DNA from: Flavobacteriales bacterium
GTDB lineage: Bacteria; Bacteroidota; Bacteroidia; Flavobacteriales; UA16
Direction: 5' to 3'
NCBI GenBank assembly: GCA_018700255.1
Contig: JABISU010000013.1
Span: forward strand, 1-33,835
Length of the DNA: 33,835 nucleotides
A model generated the notes under the pieces. That model saw nothing but the letters and a program-made list of their open reading frames with translations, was not told where the DNA came from and ran no database searches. Numbering within the stretch: the stretch's first letter is position 1; each line of letters begins with the position of its first letter. Shown here one piece after another: positions 9,201 to 16,539 of the stretch. The position numbers and the translations under genes are program-made.

Positions 9201-9660
9201 GTATTCTAGCTACGTAGATGGTTTGCAGGTCGTTGGGAAGCTTTCCGGCGAAGAAGAGTGGACAGTGTTATGGGAGAGGTATGGGGATTATTTAAGTGTT
9301 CCTGGTTGCTATACTTGGTTTTGGTATGATACTGGAGGTTCAATAGCTTGGGAAAACGTACTTATAAATGTCCCTGATTATTGGGCCAATTCTGATGCAA
9401 GTTGTGCTGAGATTGCCTTTGTAAATGTTGGGGGATATGGCAATCATATTTGGATAGACAACTTCCTTGTCGAAGGAACAATTGATTGTTCCGCTGATTT
9501 AAATAATGACAACAGCATTACAGTTTCAGACTTACTGTTGGTTTTATCTGAATTTGGGTGTTTGATAAGTTGTGAGGATACGGATGTTAATGGCGATGGT
9601 TTGACTTCTGTGTCAGATTTGTTAGAAATATTGTCGGTATTTGGAACCATTTGTAATTAA
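6226..9660 (+). CDS. Large secreted BNR/sortilin-like repeat protein with PKD and dockerin-like C-terminus
   Basis: A 1144-residue protein read from the ATG at 6226. The frame is open upstream, but this Met gives a proper signal peptide (IFGFASIFVLTTTFAQ) and follows a -7 box. Residues ~130-830 hold about nine Asp-box/BNR units (SNNGGMTWN, SIDGGLSFS, SHDAGSTFE, TNNGGVSWE, STDGGMTWY, SQNAGDTWQ), as in sortilin-type VPS10 or exo-sialidase propellers. I see no sialidase catalytic set. A PKD-like domain (YIWEFEGG, GAFDVTLTVIN) follows at ~838-910, then a jelly-roll module (~918-1084). The end (1087-1144) has two EF-hand-like loops, DLNNDNSITVSD and DVNGDGLTSVSD, each followed by L-L-x-x-L-S-x-F-G, instead of a T9SS domain. 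Probably a surface or cell-cell adhesion protein; the function is unknown. Confidence 0.85.
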   Translation: MLSNNHISSLIFGFASIFVLTTTFAQHTPQTTYKIATESYQWAQLMYENPKEVEEIRAGYETWRLANPETKNQHSQYYKRWLRQVQWPINKPSDAYLEISTTANVSNSGNWTQQGPWHYDPEVAMYFQVQSPGACHVYTVEQAPSNPDIVYCGTATAGMYRSENKGLNWDLISGDLPVTGVYSIAISPSDADLIFLGSSNGNLYKSNNGGMTWNVCGNQAYQSSSRWYRTVVFYENSILAATNDGLWLSEDLGDSMQLIQAGEFMELEQHPTDPSVLYTVKLQGSETIFMKSIDGGLSFSNSGVGVGWPTIGGGSEQKRTEISVSIAEPDAVYALAAGSTPDGGGLYGYYVSHDAGSTFEMACCGDNPGGPWEAGSNPNILGWGEDGSSDGGQYYYDLALGASPTDPNKQFAAGICVWRTESAGASWDLNAHWVTWAGEFTADRYTHADVHDVKFFTQEDGSVDMWVASDGGLYYSADEGDNIEPRMYGLHGTDFWGWQAGWRESEVMVGGTYHNGTLIRNGDLYAFGNPDNGAASDSSGGWLAELAGDNYRGFVNPGDPTVGYADNGAFGYTEDRFERISGLAFDDSKVPNASYWFGEVGNFEWDPTCYNRFYSPVGSELWRTNNGGVSWELIHDFGGEKIVSVQVSPADKNRIYISHKYSGSSWRIHRSTDGGMTWYNVSLINSESNYNSNKAIYLDTDGTNPDRLFAILLGTQDGYQVFESQNAGDTWQNLTTATLNDEHVISIAHQRGTEGGLYLGTTRAVYYRDDSMTDWELFNSGLPVITPATFLQPDYCGGTIRTAGSRSVHESPFYSPSEVQASFMADRTSLNLATPCDSPPIHFSDVSVVRCEGAQYIWEFEGGVPNSATGPEAYVYYENAGAFDVTLTVINSEGNQDSITWEDLISVTNEGVVEDTGFSEDFDGDAFPPDHWRMETPGHAWEHAYDLQNASNGVAQFPNYWVNTNGAHDMLITPGFNPTYIETVSFDYAHMKYSSYVDGLQVVGKLSGEEEWTVLWERYGDYLSVPGCYTWFWYDTGGSIAWENVLINVPDYWANSDASCAEIAFVNVGGYGNHIWIDNFLVEGTIDCSADLNNDNSITVSDLLLVLSEFGCLISCEDTDVNGDGLTSVSDLLEILSVFGTICN

Positions 9661-9735
9661 CGATTATTTAAGATGTTCTAAAGACGTATTCATTATTTCA
9701 CAACTAAATTGCCTCTTCAATAAGTCAATTATTAA

Positions 9736-11313
9736 ATGAAAAATATTTTACTAAGCGTTTTATTCACTTGTATCACAATATTAACTTTCGGTCAATCTTT
9801 CAATGGTTTTGCACTTTATAATGCGCAGGGTTCAAACACCACATATTTGATTGATGAAAGCCTTAATATTGCTCATACTTGGAACATGTCCACAGAGTGT
9901 AATTACACGGTACAATTAAAAGAAAACGGGAATTTAGTTCGTGGAACTAAATATAACGGTAATCAATTTGGCGGTGCAGCTGATGCTGGCAGGGTACAAG
10001 AAATAGACCCATTAGGTAATATCGTTTGGGATTATATTTATTCTGACTCGGAACACTTAAGTCATCATGATCTTACATTAGTTGGTGACAATGTTTTACT
10101 AACTGCTTGGGAGATAAAGTCTGCTTCTCAAATTAACGCTGCGGGATATGATAATGCTGATTCTGAGAAATGGCCAACACATTTTGTTGAATTAGCTCCC
10201 GACGGAAATGGTGGAGCTGATATTGTATGGGAGTGGCATATTTGGGACCATTTGTGCCAGGATACAGATTCAAGCAAGCCAAACTATACTTCAGACATAT
10301 CTGACCACCCTGAACTCATTGATATCAATATGATACAGCAAATGGGCGGCCCAGGGGGTGGAGGTGGACCAGGAGGAGGAGAAGGAGATTGGTTTCACGT
10401 TAATGGAGTTGATTACAATGAGGATTTAGACCAAATCTGTTTTTCTTCAAGATTTGCTTCTGAGATATATATAATTGATCATAGCACTACTACAGAAGAG
10501 GCTGCTTCACACGAAGGAGGAAATTCTGGAATGGGAGGCGATATTATATATAGATGGGGAAACCCCTCTAATTATGGCATGACAGGCCCTCAGGTAATAC
10601 CAAATGCAGTACATGACGCTAGGTGGATTACTGATGACGGGAGACCAAACGGCGGTTTCTTACAGATTTTCAATAATAGCGGACAAAGTGCTAATCAATC
10701 TACTATCGATGGTATCGATGCTATTATAGACCCCGAGACAGGTTACAATTATATTTTAAACCCTGGTGAGCCATACGGCCCTGCCTCATACACAACTAGG
10801 TATGTCTGTGCATATTCTGCTAGTGGACAGTCTGCATCTGATAGAATGTCTAATGGAAATATCTACGTTAATGCTTCAGGAGGTCAAGGTGGATCAGGTG
10901 TTATGTATGAAGTGAATGCAGCTGGGAATATAGTTTGGGGCCCCTATAATTCTCAGACTCCAAAAGGATTTAGATATGAATGTGATTATCCTGGGATAAT
11001 AGCTCTGGAGCAGTATATCAATACATCTACTAGTTCTTGCTTCACCTCGTCGATTACTGAAGTTGAAGAATCGTTTTTAATTTATCCAAATCCCACTTCT
11101 GGTTTAATTAATATTGATTTAAGCAGCTTAAATCATAATTTTATAGAGTTCTCTGTGACAAATATTTCAGGGCAAGAAATTCACAGGGAATTGGTAAATA
11201 ACAATAAGAACATTCAATTGAATTTACAGGATTATTCTGAAGGACTTTATTTTATTAATCTTATTAATAGTAAAGGGGAGACCTACGCAAAACGGATTTC
11301 TTATATCAAGTAA
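9736..11313 (+). CDS. Arylsulfotransferase (ASST)-family secreted protein, T9SS substrate
   Basis: A 525-residue protein. Signal peptide MKNILLSVLFTCITILTFGQ, then a six-bladed-propeller-type ASST domain (PF05935/PF14269) to ~residue 435. Visible family features are HTWNM, IVWDYIYSDSEHLSHHDL, IVWEWHIWDH, WFHVNGVDYN, NPSNYG and VHDARWITD. His293 in HDARW is the best candidate for the sulfated catalytic histidine. A glycine run (GGPGGGGGPGGGEGDW) sits in the middle loop. A T9SS domain starts at YPNPTSGLINID (~447). Known ASSTs move sulfate between phenols without PAPS; distant propellers in this family may have other roles. It begins a three-gene unit whose members abut directly. Confidence 0.85.
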   Translation: MKNILLSVLFTCITILTFGQSFNGFALYNAQGSNTTYLIDESLNIAHTWNMSTECNYTVQLKENGNLVRGTKYNGNQFGGAADAGRVQEIDPLGNIVWDYIYSDSEHLSHHDLTLVGDNVLLTAWEIKSASQINAAGYDNADSEKWPTHFVELAPDGNGGADIVWEWHIWDHLCQDTDSSKPNYTSDISDHPELIDINMIQQMGGPGGGGGPGGGEGDWFHVNGVDYNEDLDQICFSSRFASEIYIIDHSTTTEEAASHEGGNSGMGGDIIYRWGNPSNYGMTGPQVIPNAVHDARWITDDGRPNGGFLQIFNNSGQSANQSTIDGIDAIIDPETGYNYILNPGEPYGPASYTTRYVCAYSASGQSASDRMSNGNIYVNASGGQGGSGVMYEVNAAGNIVWGPYNSQTPKGFRYECDYPGIIALEQYINTSTSSCFTSSITEVEESFLIYPNPTSGLINIDLSSLNHNFIEFSVTNISGQEIHRELVNNNKNIQLNLQDYSEGLYFINLINSKGETYAKRISYIK

Positions 11314-13569
11314 ATGATTTTTCGATTCGTTTTTTATATATCAACGGCTCTATTTTCAGCAAGTCTCTTTTCTCAAAGTGAGTTTTATGAGACTGATAAT
11401 ATCAGGGAGATTCATATTGATTTTTATGATGAAAATTGGGATCACCTATTAGACAGTTTATATGTAGAAGGTGAGGGCGGTAGAATATTAGCGAACATAG
11501 AAATTGATGGCAGCACCTATTATAGCGTCGGAGTTCGGTACAAAGGATACAGCTCAGTAAGTGTTAACTACACTAAGAATCCTTTTAATATTAAACTCGA
11601 TTACGTTATTGAGGATCAAAATCATGAGGGAATTGACAAGATCAAGCTGTCGAACGTAATTCAAGACCCATCATTTCTTAGAGAAGCTCTCTCATATGAA
11701 GTATGTAGAAAATACATGCCCTCTTCTAATGCTAATTTTGCTAATCTCTATATAGATGGAGTATTGTGGGGCTTATATTCAAATGTAGAGGCTGTAAATA
11801 AAGAGTTTTTAATAGACCGTTTTGGAAGTAAGTATTCCTCATTCTTTAAGTGTAACCCCGAGGATTTAAATATTCAGATAGGAGGGGAGAACTCTAATTT
11901 AAGTAACACCCACGGTACAGATAGCATGGATTATATTCCTTACTATGACATAGAATCAGACTATGGATGGGGAGATTTATATCATTTAATTGACACACTC
12001 AATAATTTTCAAGAGGACATCGATAAGGTTTTGAATGTAGATAGAACCTTGTGGATGCATGCTTTGAATTATAGCATTATAAACTTTGATTCCTATATCG
12101 GTTATGGCCAGAATTATTATTTGTATTTAGACCAAGCAAATCAGTTCAACCCCATAATTTGGGATTTAAATATGTCTTTTGGAAGTTTCAGACTTACAGA
12201 TGCGTCCCAACTTTTCTATAACGGGTTTGATATCAACCAAGCCCAAACCATGGACCCCCTTATTCATCATGAATATGTGTCGGTAGCTCCAAGGCCACTA
12301 TTGACAAATCTATTTGAATCTGAAAGGAATCGTAAGATGTACCTAGCACATATTAGGACTATTATGGAAGAGAATTTTGTAAATCAAGAATATTATTATC
12401 GCGGTCAGACACTTAGCGACATGATATATCAGGATGTTCTGAATGACACAAATAAGTTCTATTCGAATGATGATTTCATTAACAATCTTACGAATCAAGT
12501 TTCTATAATTACTTCGATATGTCCCGGCATTACTCAACTAATGGATGTGCGCTCAGAGTATTTGTCCTCTTATACTGGATATTCAGGAGAGCCCACGATT
12601 TCAAATATTTCCTATAGTTCAGAGGGCGATATTTTCAGCAACGACCTATGGATTAATGCCGAAGTCGATGATGCAACTTATGCAAGAGTGTCATATAGGT
12701 TTGGCAATAACCAAAGGTTTAATTCTATTCAAATGTTTGATGATGGAAATAATAATGATGGTAGTGCTGGTGATGGAATTTATGGTTGTAAAATAGAAAA
12801 TTGTAGCAACTCTATTGATTATTATTTGTATGCTGATAACGATTCTTCAGGTGTTTTCTCTCCTGCCAGAGCGGCATACGAATTCTATAATATTAGATCT
12901 AATATCTCTAACGGAGATTTAGTAATTAATGAATTGATGTCAAATAATGTCAGTATTGCTTCTGATCCTAGTGGAAATTATGAAGACTGGATTGAGCTAT
13001 ATAACACAACGGAGTTTCCGATTTCTACAAATGGACTCTATTTGTCGGATAATCAGGATGATTTGTTAAAATGGGATTTGCCAAATCATATGATTCCTGC
13101 ATTTGGGTACTATGTGATTTGGGCTGATGAGGATGGTGATCAGGGTGAGGAACACGCAAACTTTCAACTGTCAAATCTCGGAGAAAACATCAGCTTGTGT
13201 AATTCAGATAGTACTGTGATAGATTCTGTTGCATATCAAATGCAAAACATCGATATCTCGTACGCAAGATTTCCCAATGGATTTGGGGATTTTACGATGC
13301 TTCCTCCTACATTTAATTCATCAAATGATATTATTCCATATACAGTGTCAGAGCAAGCTGAAAGTCCTTTAATAGTTTCTCCTAATCCATTTAAAAATCA
13401 ACTAAACATCAGCTCTAGTGGTAGCTATTCTATTATTGATATATATGGAAAAGAAGTAATGAATGGTTCTGATGAAGTAATTTACACTTCTGACTGGGCT
13501 CCCGGAGTCTATTTCATACAGAAGATCAATTACCCTAATGATGCTTTTAAAGCGTTGAAAATTAAATAA
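11314..13569 (+). CDS. CotH-kinase family protein with lamin-tail domain, T9SS substrate
   Basis: A 751-residue protein starting right after the stop of the ASST-like gene. After a signal peptide (to about FSQ21) comes a CotH domain (PF08757, ~25-370): IREIHIDFYDENWDHLL, VGVRYKGYSS, NPFNIKLD, KLSNVIQDPSFLREALSYEV, WGLYSNVEAVNKEFL and the late IIWDLNMSFGSF. CotH proteins are atypical secreted protein kinases that phosphorylate spore-coat or surface proteins; the late D-x-N in WDLNMSFG matches their metal-binding site. A lamin-tail domain (~534-660: VINELMSNN, DWIELYN, YYVIWAD) and a T9SS sorting domain (SPNPFKNQLNIS, ~690-751) follow. Kinase activity is inferred from the family only. Confidence 0.87.
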   Translation: MIFRFVFYISTALFSASLFSQSEFYETDNIREIHIDFYDENWDHLLDSLYVEGEGGRILANIEIDGSTYYSVGVRYKGYSSVSVNYTKNPFNIKLDYVIEDQNHEGIDKIKLSNVIQDPSFLREALSYEVCRKYMPSSNANFANLYIDGVLWGLYSNVEAVNKEFLIDRFGSKYSSFFKCNPEDLNIQIGGENSNLSNTHGTDSMDYIPYYDIESDYGWGDLYHLIDTLNNFQEDIDKVLNVDRTLWMHALNYSIINFDSYIGYGQNYYLYLDQANQFNPIIWDLNMSFGSFRLTDASQLFYNGFDINQAQTMDPLIHHEYVSVAPRPLLTNLFESERNRKMYLAHIRTIMEENFVNQEYYYRGQTLSDMIYQDVLNDTNKFYSNDDFINNLTNQVSIITSICPGITQLMDVRSEYLSSYTGYSGEPTISNISYSSEGDIFSNDLWINAEVDDATYARVSYRFGNNQRFNSIQMFDDGNNNDGSAGDGIYGCKIENCSNSIDYYLYADNDSSGVFSPARAAYEFYNIRSNISNGDLVINELMSNNVSIASDPSGNYEDWIELYNTTEFPISTNGLYLSDNQDDLLKWDLPNHMIPAFGYYVIWADEDGDQGEEHANFQLSNLGENISLCNSDSTVIDSVAYQMQNIDISYARFPNGFGDFTMLPPTFNSSNDIIPYTVSEQAESPLIVSPNPFKNQLNISSSGSYSIIDIYGKEVMNGSDEVIYTSDWAPGVYFIQKINYPNDAFKALKIK

Positions 13570-13571
13570 TT

Positions 13572-14807
13572 ATGAAAAAATTTTCGTTGGTTATAATATG
13601 TTTTTTCGCTTTTTCCCAATTAGACGGTCAAGAAATTACAAACTACACAACATCAGAAGGCCTGTTAGATAATTTCGTTGAATGTCTCGATGTTGATTCT
13701 GATGATAATATTTGGTTTGGCACATCTATTGGATTGCAAATGTTCGATGGAGAAAGCTGGATAGCCTACAATACTACAGATTATCCTGGTATGGTGCACG
13801 ATAATATTAAGGTCATCCGAGCAATGAACAACGGAGATATTTGGATTGGGACTGATTATGGCGCCTGTAGATTTGATGGATTAAGTTGGACAACTTTTGA
13901 TAATACGAATGGCCTCAATCATAATATCGTTCAAAGTATTGATGAAGATGAAAATGGCATTATCTGGATTGGTACTATGACGGGGGTTTCTTATTTCGAT
14001 GGGGCAGAGTGGGGTGTTTTCGGTGCCCCAGATTTACATTGGAGCGGAGTAAACGTCACAGTATCTGAATCAGCTGAGAACTTATGGTTAGGCTCTCCTT
14101 TAGGCGGGATCTCTCTATACGATGGAGATTCCTTCACTACATATTTCACACCTTCGGATGGCTTGGTTTCTCCCAATGTAACAGATTTACTAATAGATGA
14201 TGAGGGTAATAAATGGATAGGTACTGATGCTGGGATATCTGTTTTAGATGCTTCTAACATCAATATTGCTCAATATACTCAGATGTATCAGTTACCTCCT
14301 CCTGACACATTGAATCAGGTTGTTGATTTAGCGATGGATTCTGAGGGGAGAATCTGGGCAGGTATTTATGTGGGATATTTAGGTGTTGGTGGTGTAGCAA
14401 TGTTGGATGGTAATGAATGGATTAATTATGATGAGAGTGATGGCTTAATAGGCCAAAATATTCGAGGTATTGAAATTGACTCTTTTGATAACGTTTGGGT
14501 CGCAACGGGTACAGGTGTTTCAAAAATCGGGAGTCAAACTAGCAATATTTATAATATAGAAGAAAGTGCAATTTCAATATATCCTAATCCTAGTTACGGG
14601 AAATTCACTATATCTCTAGGAGGTCTTTTTCAACCCACGACTATTTGTGTATATGACAATCAAGGCCGAGCGATTCAAAACAAACGATTTCTCAATTCAA
14701 GTGAAGTAGATATTGAAATACAAGGAGAACCCGGTACATATTTAATTCAATTTATGAGTGGGGACCAGTCTGAAATCATTGAGATGGTCCCTGTAATAAA
14801 ACTATAA
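13572..14807 (+). CDS. Secreted two-component-regulator-propeller protein, T9SS substrate
   Basis: A 411-residue protein, the last of the three-gene unit, starting 2 bases after the CotH gene stop. Signal peptide MKKFSLVIICFFAFSQLDGQ, then repeated propeller blades of the Reg_prop type: NIWFGTSIGLQMFDG, DIWIGTDYGACRFDG, IIWIGTMTGVSYFDG, KWIGTDAGISVLD, RIWAGIYVG and NVWVATGTGVSKIG. In hybrid two-component sensors such blades form the sensory part. Here there is no histidine kinase, and a T9SS domain (IYPNPSYGKFTISLGG, ~334-411) follows instead, so it is a free secreted propeller. Binding partner unknown. It converges on the methyltransferase gene with only 12 bases between. Confidence 0.88.
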   Translation: MKKFSLVIICFFAFSQLDGQEITNYTTSEGLLDNFVECLDVDSDDNIWFGTSIGLQMFDGESWIAYNTTDYPGMVHDNIKVIRAMNNGDIWIGTDYGACRFDGLSWTTFDNTNGLNHNIVQSIDEDENGIIWIGTMTGVSYFDGAEWGVFGAPDLHWSGVNVTVSESAENLWLGSPLGGISLYDGDSFTTYFTPSDGLVSPNVTDLLIDDEGNKWIGTDAGISVLDASNINIAQYTQMYQLPPPDTLNQVVDLAMDSEGRIWAGIYVGYLGVGGVAMLDGNEWINYDESDGLIGQNIRGIEIDSFDNVWVATGTGVSKIGSQTSNIYNIEESAISIYPNPSYGKFTISLGGLFQPTTICVYDNQGRAIQNKRFLNSSEVDIEIQGEPGTYLIQFMSGDQSEIIEMVPVIKL

Positions 14808-14819
14808 ACTGAGTTGGTA

Positions 14820-15632
14820 TTAGTTTTTCTTCTGAAAGGTCTTTGCTAGGTAAACAATGTCACCGTTGGAAAAGGCGTTGTGTATTTTAGACCCTTTTAC
14901 TCCTGAGAACTCACGAAAAGATCCACGCAATAGAAAAGGGACATGCTGTGAGATCATCTTCATTTTTCTGTCGTGAAGACTATCTAGAGCACGGATCACA
15001 TCTGGCGAGATGACCCTCTCAGTCTTACATTCCCAATCTGGAAGATCTAGCATTTTCATAGCTTCAGAAACTTTCGCTTTTGGCCTAAAATCCACCCAAC
15101 TAAACCAACCTCCCGGCTTCAAAACTCGCATCACTTCCTTGAAAAATAATTCAGGATCCCCGTAGCAGTGAGATGATTCCACATTAATAACTGCATCAAA
15201 TGAATCATTTGAAAAATCTAACTTCTCAGCATCTCCTTGGGTAAATGTTAGAGTCTTAGAATCATTATACTTATTATTGGCCAAATCAACTGCATTCTGG
15301 GAATAGTCTAACCCCACCATAGAATCAGGCTTGTGATAATGGTTAACAAACGCAGCTCCTCCACCTCTTCCAGACCCTATTTCTAAGACCTTAAGGCCAT
15401 TAATAGGAATCGCTGATACAGCTGTGTCATAGAGCTGAATAAACATCCTGTTTGCCTCATCTTTTTCCTCTAATACGGTATTCTTTGAGGGGTCCTTATC
15501 TTCAAAGCCATAGTTCATAAAAGACCATTCCTCTTCATGTCCACTCTTAGCCAATCGTTGATACCACCATTTCCAGAACGCCTTTTGTGTTCTAGGAGAC
15601 AATTTCATTAATGATAGAAATAAATGCGTCAT
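14820..15632 (-). CDS. Class I SAM-dependent methyltransferase
   Basis: A 270-residue cytosolic enzyme. The SAM-binding motif I is VLEIGSGRGGGAA, with acidic GLDYS on strand 2, QGDAEKLDF on strand 3 and FDAVINVESSHCYGDP as motif IV, then VMRVLKPGGWFSWVDF, as in Methyltransf_11 proteins. The upstream segment WSFMNYGFEDKDP resembles that of the mycobacterial phthiotriol-type lipid O-methyltransferases, so a lipid or fatty-acid substrate is possible but unproven. The N-terminus is MTHLFLSLMKLSPRTQKAFWKWW, without a signal peptide. Downstream of the Kunitz gene on the same strand (75 bases apart), perhaps with its own promoter. No pathway partner is visible. Confidence 0.85.
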   Translation of the reverse strand: MTHLFLSLMKLSPRTQKAFWKWWYQRLAKSGHEEEWSFMNYGFEDKDPSKNTVLEEKDEANRMFIQLYDTAVSAIPINGLKVLEIGSGRGGGAAFVNHYHKPDSMVGLDYSQNAVDLANNKYNDSKTLTFTQGDAEKLDFSNDSFDAVINVESSHCYGDPELFFKEVMRVLKPGGWFSWVDFRPKAKVSEAMKMLDLPDWECKTERVISPDVIRALDSLHDRKMKMISQHVPFLLRGSFREFSGVKGSKIHNAFSNGDIVYLAKTFQKKN

Positions 15633-15707
15633 TAGATGTTAGTTATTGTTACTCTGTAAATCGAGAACGTCGAAGATACGTGTTTCAGTGTAGCAAATTC
15701 TAGCTAC

Positions 15708-16466
15708 TCAATGTAGCCAAACAACTTTTCGACTACCGTCAGATAACAAAGCAATGTTAAACTGTCCTGGAATTGGCCCGTTATGTAACTGACGTCCTAA
15801 CAGATCATACCAAACTTCTATTTCAGGACTAGTAAGAACTTCATTATTATTCAATTCAACTACAGTTGTTGAAGGATCTGACCATGTGATTGGATAGGTG
15901 CACACTACTACTGGAGATCCCGCAAAAAAATGATTTACTAGATTAAGTTGACCAGAAAATGGAGAGGGTAAATCCGATGGCAAAATAAGGTAACGTGTTT
16001 CATCCATGAAAGGCCCTATACCATAGACATTTGGAGCAGAGCTCAACTCTTCTGCAGCAACAACCTCACCTTCATCGTCAATCAATTGAAATCCCGAGTA
16101 CGGAAACGTATAGCTTGTAGAAAATATCGACGACATTGATATCGTGACTACACCCGAACCGCCTGATTCAGGTTGGATAACTGCAAGAATAGAGACAATT
16201 ATAGAATCACAAAGTTCACTTGGGTTTTCCCCTCCTGAAGGGCATTCGGATTCACATTCTTCTAAGGTCCAAAAAGGCACGACTCCACCACATCCACCCC
16301 ATGTAAACTCAGCACAAGACTGTGTGTCCTGGTTGAAATAATAAGCAGGTATAGCTGCAAAACATGGTCCAGGGTTGGGCTCTAAATCACAAGGCGATTG
16401 CGCTAAGCCTAGACTACCATTGATTACTAATAGGATTAATGTCGAGAGTCGTAATATGTTATTCAT
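15708..16466 (-). CDS. Secreted protein with a Kunitz/BPTI inhibitor domain and T9SS-like C-terminus
   Basis: A 252-residue protein with signal peptide MNNILRLSTLILLVINGSLGLAQ. Residues 26-75 form a Kunitz domain (PF00014) with all six cysteines: C26, C35, C51, C59, C71 and C75, spaced 8-15-7-11-3. Classic BPTI spacing is 8-15-7-12-3, so one residue is missing before the fifth Cys. The loop is GPCFAAIP and the family's FTWGGCGG signature is present. The residue at the inhibitory P1 position is Phe36 rather than Lys/Arg, which would favour chymotrypsin-like targets if it inhibits at all. Residues ~85-210 form an unrecognised beta-rich domain. The end (EVWYDLLGRQL, FNIALLSDGSRKVVW) resembles a short T9SS sorting domain. 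Confidence 0.88.
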   Translation of the reverse strand: MNNILRLSTLILLVINGSLGLAQSPCDLEPNPGPCFAAIPAYYFNQDTQSCAEFTWGGCGGVVPFWTLEECESECPSGGENPSELCDSIIVSILAVIQPESGGSGVVTISMSSIFSTSYTFPYSGFQLIDDEGEVVAAEELSSAPNVYGIGPFMDETRYLILPSDLPSPFSGQLNLVNHFFAGSPVVVCTYPITWSDPSTTVVELNNNEVLTSPEIEVWYDLLGRQLHNGPIPGQFNIALLSDGSRKVVWLH

Positions 16467-16480
16467 GATATTAATAACTT

Positions 16481-16488
16481 CAAAAATA
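16481..16488 (-). promoter_or_regulatory. Bacteroidota -7 box TATTTTTG for the Kunitz gene
   Basis: Read on the minus strand this is TATTTTTG, an exact TAnnTTTG match, 14 bases before the ATG of the Kunitz-domain gene. No TTG -33 box is apparent at the usual distance. Confidence 0.4.
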
Positions 16489-16527
16489 TGGTAATATATG
16501 TATAATATTCGCTCGTTCTCGATTGGT

Positions 16528-16535
16528 TAATTTTA
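16528..16535 (+). promoter_or_regulatory. Candidate -7 box TAATTTTA
   Basis: TAATTTTA, one base off TAnnTTTG, ends 4 bases before the ATG at 16540 in the short divergent region. A leaderless or nearly leaderless transcript would result. No clear -33 box. Confidence 0.35.
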
Positions 16536-16539
16536 CCAT

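Noticed and set aside
10339..10389. Glycine-rich run in the arylsulfotransferase-like protein as a low-complexity assembly artefact
   Set aside because: The frame is kept on both sides and the run falls in a loop of the propeller, so a natural flexible insert is the simpler reading.
15690..15707. Small hairpin (GTAGC/GCTAC) just after the stop of the Kunitz gene
   Set aside because: Only a 5-bp stem with an 8-base loop and no T-tract; not enough for a terminator call.
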